Shown here: positions 7,672 to 11,358 of the stretch, piece after piece
Numbering within the stretch: the stretch's first letter is position 1
How the letters are laid out: each line of letters starts with the position of its first letter
From: an uncultured Erysipelotrichaceae bacterium
Lineage (GTDB): Bacteria; Bacillota_I; Bacilli_A; Erysipelotrichales; Erysipelotrichaceae
Assembly: GCA_902803275.1 (NCBI GenBank)
Contig: CADCPE010000295.1
Span: 1-11,358, forward strand
DNA length: 11,358 nucleotides
Direction of reading: 5' to 3'
The notes under the pieces: generated by a model
The model's input: only the letters and a program-made list of their open reading frames with translations
Told to the model about the DNA's origin: nothing
Databases searched by the model: none
Translations under genes and position numbers: made by a program

Positions 7672-7929
7672 ATGAAGAAGATCCCAATGCGCAGATGTCT
7701 GGCCACTAATGAATCTTTTCCGAAAAAGGAACTTTTGCGTATTGTAAGAACTCCTGAAGGGGAAGTCAAAGTAGATCTCAGCGGCAAACTAAACGGAAAG
7801 GGCGCTTATCTTTCCAGAAGCAATGAAGCTCTGGATATCGCCAGAAAGAAGAAAGTCTTTGATAAAGCTCTGGAGGTCGAAGTACCTGAAGAAGTATATG
7901 AGGAGATCTCAAGGATAATAAATGGATAA
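7672..7929 (+). CDS. rnpM: YlxR/RnpM family RNA-binding protein
   Basis: Small basic protein of 85 residues. The family is conserved between nusA and infB in Gram-positives, and in B. subtilis it binds and modulates RNase P RNA. Visible family features are M6-R7-R8-C9 followed by LATNES and PKKELLRIVR (17-26), then NGKGAYLSRS (41-50), matching the usual GRGAYL turn. The ATG directly follows the nusA TAA with no gap, and its ribosome binding site GAGGAG (7660-7665) lies inside the nusA coding sequence, so translation is likely coupled to NusA. The stop codon lies inside ylxQ. Complete, with nothing broken. An RNase P role for this protein is by family, not shown by the sequence. Confidence 0.95.
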   Translation: MKKIPMRRCLATNESFPKKELLRIVRTPEGEVKVDLSGKLNGKGAYLSRSNEALDIARKKKVFDKALEVEVPEEVYEEISRIING

Positions 7930-8227
7930 TACACTTAATATCCTTGGATTGGCCTATAAAGCCAGAAAAGCTGTTCTGGGCGAAGAAATCTTCAACAGGA
8001 TCAGTAAGGTAAGATTGATATTTCTGGCTTCTGATCTGTCTGAAAAGAGCCGGGAACGCTATGAAAAGAAGTGTTTTTACTACAATATCGAACACATTGA
8101 TGCCTATGACAGTGAACAACTCTCAACTTCACTAGGCAAGAACAATGTGAAGACTGTCGGCATAACCGATGAGGGATTTGCCAGAAGCATAATGAAGAAT
8201 CAAGTGAAGGAGGTAGAGAATGGCTAA
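7922..8227 (+). CDS. ylxQ: YlxQ, L7Ae/L30e-like ribosomal-type RNA-binding protein
   Basis: Small protein of 101 residues in the L7Ae/L30e/Gadd45 fold family, whose members typically bind kink-turn RNA; the exact cellular RNA partner of YlxQ is unclear. The N-terminus NILGLAYKARKAVLGEE (6-22) and the central strand/helix region RLIFLASDLSEKS...KKC (31-51), followed by VGITDEGFARSI (79-90), match the YlxQ pattern. Its ATG overlaps the end of rnpM by eight bases (ATGGATAA), with AAGG at 7911-7914 as a modest ribosome binding site. Its own end overlaps infB by another eight bases. The position between rnpM and infB is the canonical one and supports the identification. Confidence 0.92.
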   Translation: MDNTLNILGLAYKARKAVLGEEIFNRISKVRLIFLASDLSEKSRERYEKKCFYYNIEHIDAYDSEQLSTSLGKNNVKTVGITDEGFARSIMKNQVKEVENG

Positions 8228-10055
8228 ACAGACTTATAAAAAACATTTAAACAAAAAATCTAATAGACCAAACAATCAGATTTTTGAAAAGAAAAAAGAA
8301 GATAAGGTGACGGCTATTACTTATGAAGAAGGGATAACCGTAGGAGATTTAGCTAATAAACTGCATCGAAATTCAGGAGATTTGATCAAGATCCTGTTTA
8401 TGCTGGGAAAAATGGTTACGATAAATTCTTCACTCGATGATGAGAATGTGGAACTTATCTGTATGGAATACAATGTCGATGCGACCAAGGAAGCTCCTAA
8501 AGAAGACGAGACTCTGCTGGATACTGAAGAAGATGATCCAAAAGATCTTGTTGAAAGAGCCCCGATCGTTACGATCATGGGACATGTTGACCATGGCAAG
8601 ACGACATTGCTGGACTATATAAGGAATTCCCGTGTTGTTGAAGGAGAATTCGGCGGCATCACACAGCACATCGGTGCCTATCAGGTCAAGGTAAATGATA
8701 AGCTTGTTACATTCCTGGACACTCCGGGACATGAAGCATTCACGGCCATGAGAGCCAGAGGCGCCTCTGTTACTGATATCGCGATCATTGTTGTAGCTGC
8801 TGATGATGGAGTCATGCCTCAGACGATCGAAGCCGTAGACCATGCCAAAGCTGCAGGAGTGCCGATCATCGTTGCCATAAACAAGATGGATAAACCTGGT
8901 GCCAATCCTGATAAAGTCAAAAATGCCATGTCAGAGCTAGGCCTGATGCCTGAAGAATGGGGCGGAGATACGATCTATGTCGAGTGTTCTGCCAAGACAG
9001 GCATGGGTGTGAAAGATATCCTGGAAACGATCCTGGTCGTTGCCGAAGTAAGGGATCTGAAGGCCAATCCTAAGAAACTTGCTACTGGTACAGTTATAGA
9101 AGCAAAACTTGATAAGGGAAGAGGTCCTGTCTCTACTCTGCTCATCCAGAACGGATGCCTGAAACAGTCCGATTCCGTAGTTGTCGGTACCTGTTATGGC
9201 AAAGTAAGAAAAATGACCAATGATATGGGACAGGAGATTACCGAAGCATTGCCAGGTACTCCGGTTGAGATCATCGGTCTAAACGATGTTCCGGTTGCCG
9301 GTGATAACTTCAAAGTCTTTGAAGATGACAAGGATGCCAGAGCTGTTGCTCAGGCCAGAGCCCGTGCAAAACTTGAAAAGGACAGGAATGCGTCATCCGC
9401 CATGACTCTTGATGATCTCAAGGCCCAGATCGATGCCGGAGATGTCAAAGAGATCCCGGTAATTGTCAAATCCGATGTAACTGGTACGGCTGAAGCTGTC
9501 GCTTCATCTTTAAGCAAGATTGATGTCGGCGGTGTCAAGGTAAACGTCATCAGACATGCCGCCGGTACGATCAATGAATCAGATGTCATTCTGGCTTCTG
9601 TTTCTCATGCGGTCATCTATGGTTTCAATGTTCGACCTGATGCCAATGTAAGAAAGAAGGCACAGGATGAAGGTGTTGATATAAGACTTCACAATATTAT
9701 CTACAAAGCCGTTGAAGAAATGGAAGCGGCTATGAAAGGTATGCTTGCTCCGGTCTATAAAGAAGTCATCATCGGTCAGGCTGAAGTCAGAAAAACATAT
9801 AAGGTATCCAAGATCGGTACGATCGCCGGATGTATGATCACTGAAGGCAAGATCCAAAGAGACTGCGGTATCAGGCTTATCAGAGACGGCATCGTAATTT
9901 ATACAGGCAAGCTTGGATCATTAAGAAGATTTGAAAATGATGTCAAGGAAGTTGCTGAAGGCTATGAATGCGGTATGACGATCGAAAACTTCAACGATAT
10001 CAAGGAAATGGATATCATTGAAGGATATGTTGACCAGGAGGTCAAACCTGAATAA
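8220..10055 (+). CDS. infB: Translation initiation factor IF-2
   Basis: GTPase that places initiator fMet-tRNA on the 30S subunit and promotes 50S joining. It has 611 residues, shorter than B. subtilis IF2 (716) because the N-terminal region is reduced to one basic stretch (1-30) and one IF2-N module (about 33-88). G-domain motifs: G1 GHVDHGKT (121-128), G2 GITQHIG (146-152), G3 DTPGH (167-171), G4 NKMD (221-224), G5 SAK (257-259). Domains II and III follow, and the C-terminal fMet-tRNA-binding domain carries GYECG (581-585). The start has a near-ideal AAGGAGGT (8207-8214), five bases away and inside ylxQ. The strong site suggests high translation, independent of upstream coupling. Its stop overlaps the rbfA start by one base (TAATG). 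B. subtilis has ylxP between infB and rbfA; it is absent here. Confidence 0.98.
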   Translation: MAKQTYKKHLNKKSNRPNNQIFEKKKEDKVTAITYEEGITVGDLANKLHRNSGDLIKILFMLGKMVTINSSLDDENVELICMEYNVDATKEAPKEDETLLDTEEDDPKDLVERAPIVTIMGHVDHGKTTLLDYIRNSRVVEGEFGGITQHIGAYQVKVNDKLVTFLDTPGHEAFTAMRARGASVTDIAIIVVAADDGVMPQTIEAVDHAKAAGVPIIVAINKMDKPGANPDKVKNAMSELGLMPEEWGGDTIYVECSAKTGMGVKDILETILVVAEVRDLKANPKKLATGTVIEAKLDKGRGPVSTLLIQNGCLKQSDSVVVGTCYGKVRKMTNDMGQEITEALPGTPVEIIGLNDVPVAGDNFKVFEDDKDARAVAQARARAKLEKDRNASSAMTLDDLKAQIDAGDVKEIPVIVKSDVTGTAEAVASSLSKIDVGGVKVNVIRHAAGTINESDVILASVSHAVIYGFNVRPDANVRKKAQDEGVDIRLHNIIYKAVEEMEAAMKGMLAPVYKEVIIGQAEVRKTYKVSKIGTIAGCMITEGKIQRDCGIRLIRDGIVIYTGKLGSLRRFENDVKEVAEGYECGMTIENFNDIKEMDIIEGYVDQEVKPE

Positions 10056-10381
10056 TGGCTCGTATAGACAAGATCGATTCGATTCTTTTAAGAGAAATAT
10101 CGGTCATTATATCTCAGGAGATCAACGATCCTAAGCTGGGATTTCCGACCGTTACGGCTGTTGATGTAGCTCCTGATTTAAGGACCGCCAAAGTATACGT
10201 ATCATTTCTTGGCAAAAACTACATGAAAAGAGACGGTCTTGATGCTTTAAGAAGGGCTAAAGGCCATATCAAATCAGAACTTGCTAAAAGAGTAAGCATG
10301 AGAAGGATTCCTGATCTTACATTCATTGTTGATGATACTCTGGACAAGGCTGAAAGAATTGAAAATATACTGAATAAATAG
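10055..10381 (+). CDS. rbfA: 30S ribosome-binding factor RbfA
   Basis: KH-fold protein that binds immature 30S subunits and assists 16S rRNA 5'-end maturation and late assembly; it was defined in E. coli as a cold-shock assembly factor. It has 108 residues, within the family range. Visible features are the N-terminal helix LLREISVIISQEI (11-23), NDPKLGFPTVTAVDVAPDL (24-42), the strand AKVYVSFLG (45-53) and the C-terminal RRIPDLTFIVDDTLDKAERI (83-102), matching the usual RxxPxLxFxxDxS...RI ending. The ATG overlaps the infB TAA by one base. AGGAGGT at 10036-10042 is 12 bases upstream, a rather long spacer that suggests restart coupling from infB. It is the last gene before the stem-loop. Confidence 0.95.
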   Translation: MARIDKIDSILLREISVIISQEINDPKLGFPTVTAVDVAPDLRTAKVYVSFLGKNYMKRDGLDALRRAKGHIKSELAKRVSMRRIPDLTFIVDDTLDKAERIENILNK

Positions 10382-10383
10382 AT

Positions 10384-10404
10384 AAGTGCTTTTAAGCACT
10401 TTTT
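10384..10404 (+). terminator. Candidate intrinsic terminator after rbfA
   Basis: AAGTGCT (10384-10390) pairs perfectly with AGCACTT (10395-10401) around a four-base TTTA loop, three bases after the rbfA stop. The stem runs into a T tract (five T at 10400-10404, then CT). The stem is only 7 bp with three G-C pairs and the T tract is short, so it is likely leaky and the downstream deaminase gene may receive read-through. Confidence 0.65.
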
Positions 10405-10423
10405 CTATGGAAAGGACAGAAAA

Positions 10424-11358
10424 ATGAATACTGCTAAAATTGATCTTCATCTTCATCTTGACGGTTCGCTCAACATAATGTGGGCGTACAAAAAGGCTCT
10501 GCAGAGAAACGTTGTAGACAAAGATATGACATTTGAGGAATTCTACAGTCTGCTGTTTTCGAACAATGGTCACCATTCTGCTCAAAGCATCAGAAAATTC
10601 GAACTTGTTTGTGATCTTCTGCAGGACTATGAGGACCTTGAAGAAGCCGCATATGATCTTTCAAAAAGAATGAACGATCTGGGGATCATTTATACAGAAA
10701 TAAGATTTGCCTCGCAGCAGCACTGCAAGAAGGGCCTGAGCCAGTTTGATGCCTTGAAAGCAGTAACGGATGGTGCAAGAAGAGCCATGAATGAATTTCC
10801 TATAAAGGTCGGGATAATCGACTGTCTGATGCATAAAGGCGAGAGCGCTTCATTCAATTTAAAAGAAAACGAAGAAACGATCGAAGTTACCGAAAAACTG
10901 CTCGGTAAAGGCGCGGTTGGGCTTGATCTGGCTGGTTTTGAAAATAACTGTGATTACAATGAATATGCGCCTTTATTCAAGGTTGCAAAACAGAAAGGCA
11001 TCCCTTTTACGCTTCATGCCGGAGAAATGGGCATCGGGGAACATATCATAGATGCCTTGAAAATGGAACCCGACCGTATCGGACACGGTATAAACTGTGT
11101 ACAGGACGAAAGATATATAGATGCGCTTTATGAAAGGCAGATCCCGTTAGAAGTATGCGTATCTTCAAATGTTAAGGTAAGCAGGAATTATGCCTCCCAT
11201 CCGATCAGAGAGATGATCAAAAGGGGACTTAAGGTCACTGTAAATACTGACAATATGATCTTCTCTATGTCAGATACTGTAAATGAACATAATCAGTTAA
11301 AAATGATCGGCGTTAGTGATGACGATCTGATAAGATGTACGAACAATGCGATCGATGC
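10424..11358 (+). CDS. add: Adenosine deaminase family protein (3' end outside window)
   Basis: Zinc amidohydrolase-fold enzyme, most likely converting adenosine or deoxyadenosine to inosine forms in purine salvage. The frame is open from the ATG to the window edge, giving 311 complete codons of an expected 330-340. AAAGGA at 10411-10416 precedes the ATG by seven bases. Active-site motifs are in order: zinc ligands H9 and H11 in HLHLDGS (9-15), zinc ligand H198 and proton-donor E201 in LHAGE, H221 in RIGHG, CVSSN at 245-249 and zinc ligand D276 in NTDN. The second acid of the textbook NTDD motif is Asn here, and CPTSN is CVSSN. I recall NTDN in other Firmicutes members, so loss of activity is not implied, but the exact substrate (adenosine versus a related aminopurine) is not proven. 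The location after the rbfA stem-loop suggests a separate or read-through transcript. Confidence 0.88.
   Translation, partial: MNTAKIDLHLHLDGSLNIMWAYKKALQRNVVDKDMTFEEFYSLLFSNNGHHSAQSIRKFELVCDLLQDYEDLEEAAYDLSKRMNDLGIIYTEIRFASQQHCKKGLSQFDALKAVTDGARRAMNEFPIKVGIIDCLMHKGESASFNLKENEETIEVTEKLLGKGAVGLDLAGFENNCDYNEYAPLFKVAKQKGIPFTLHAGEMGIGEHIIDALKMEPDRIGHGINCVQDERYIDALYERQIPLEVCVSSNVKVSRNYASHPIREMIKRGLKVTVNTDNMIFSMSDTVNEHNQLKMIGVSDDDLIRCTNNAID

Noticed and set aside
10359..10387. Possible promoter for the deaminase (TTGAAA at 10359-10364)
   Set aside because: No acceptable -10 hexamer occurs at 16-18 bases; the best match is ATAAGT, which overlaps the terminator stem.
1..11358. Mobile element, CRISPR, tRNA/rRNA or defence-system content
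   Set aside because: All genes are housekeeping families and gaps are 90 bases or shorter. No spaced direct repeats, transposase motifs or tRNA-like folds were seen.

Overview
The window is an ordinary stretch of low-to-moderate-GC Firmicutes chromosome. It carries the C-terminal bulk of a Gram-positive replicative polymerase (polC), a peptidase T gene, the rimP-nusA-rnpM-ylxQ-infB-rbfA transcription/translation operon, and the start of an adenosine-deaminase-family gene. PolC itself, strong GGAGG ribosome binding sites, AGA-rich arginine usage, a short IF2 and a NusA with a long charged tail fit best with an Erysipelotrichia-like Firmicute, close to but outside Mollicutes. All 13 Trp codons I located are TGG and there is no in-frame TGA, so the standard bacterial code fits. 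The lineage call is an inference from protein character, not from a search.

Layout, all on the + strand. Bases 1-4164 are polC, whose reading frame is open from the first base, so its true start lies upstream of the window. Its stop codon overlaps the ribosome binding site of pepT (4177-5382). The 90-base gap before rimP holds a direct/inverted repeat, a good sigma-A-type promoter (TTGAAA-18-TATAAT) and a leader that can fold almost entirely into a hairpin ending at the rimP Shine-Dalgarno. From rimP (5473) to rbfA (10381) six genes are packed with gaps of 12 bases or fewer, or with overlaps of 1-8 bases. A small stem-loop with a short T run follows rbfA. An adenosine-deaminase-family gene then starts at 10424 and runs off the right edge. 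No RNA gene, mobile element or CRISPR array is visible, and no intergenic gap exceeds 90 bases.

How the genes work together: RimP and RbfA mature the 30S subunit, IF2 starts translation, and NusA acts on elongating RNA polymerase and probably links it to the ribosome. RnpM and YlxQ are small RNA-binding proteins, RnpM being linked to RNase P. The cluster is therefore a conserved gene-expression operon. PolC is its usual left neighbour, but here pepT sits between them. On the right, truB/ribF, the usual continuation, is replaced by a purine-salvage-type gene.

I did not find a new defence, mobile or biosynthetic system. The items most worth a second look are the rimP leader hairpin, the 11-base repeat just upstream of its promoter, and the roughly 200-residue charged, finally acidic-aromatic, C-terminal extension of NusA.
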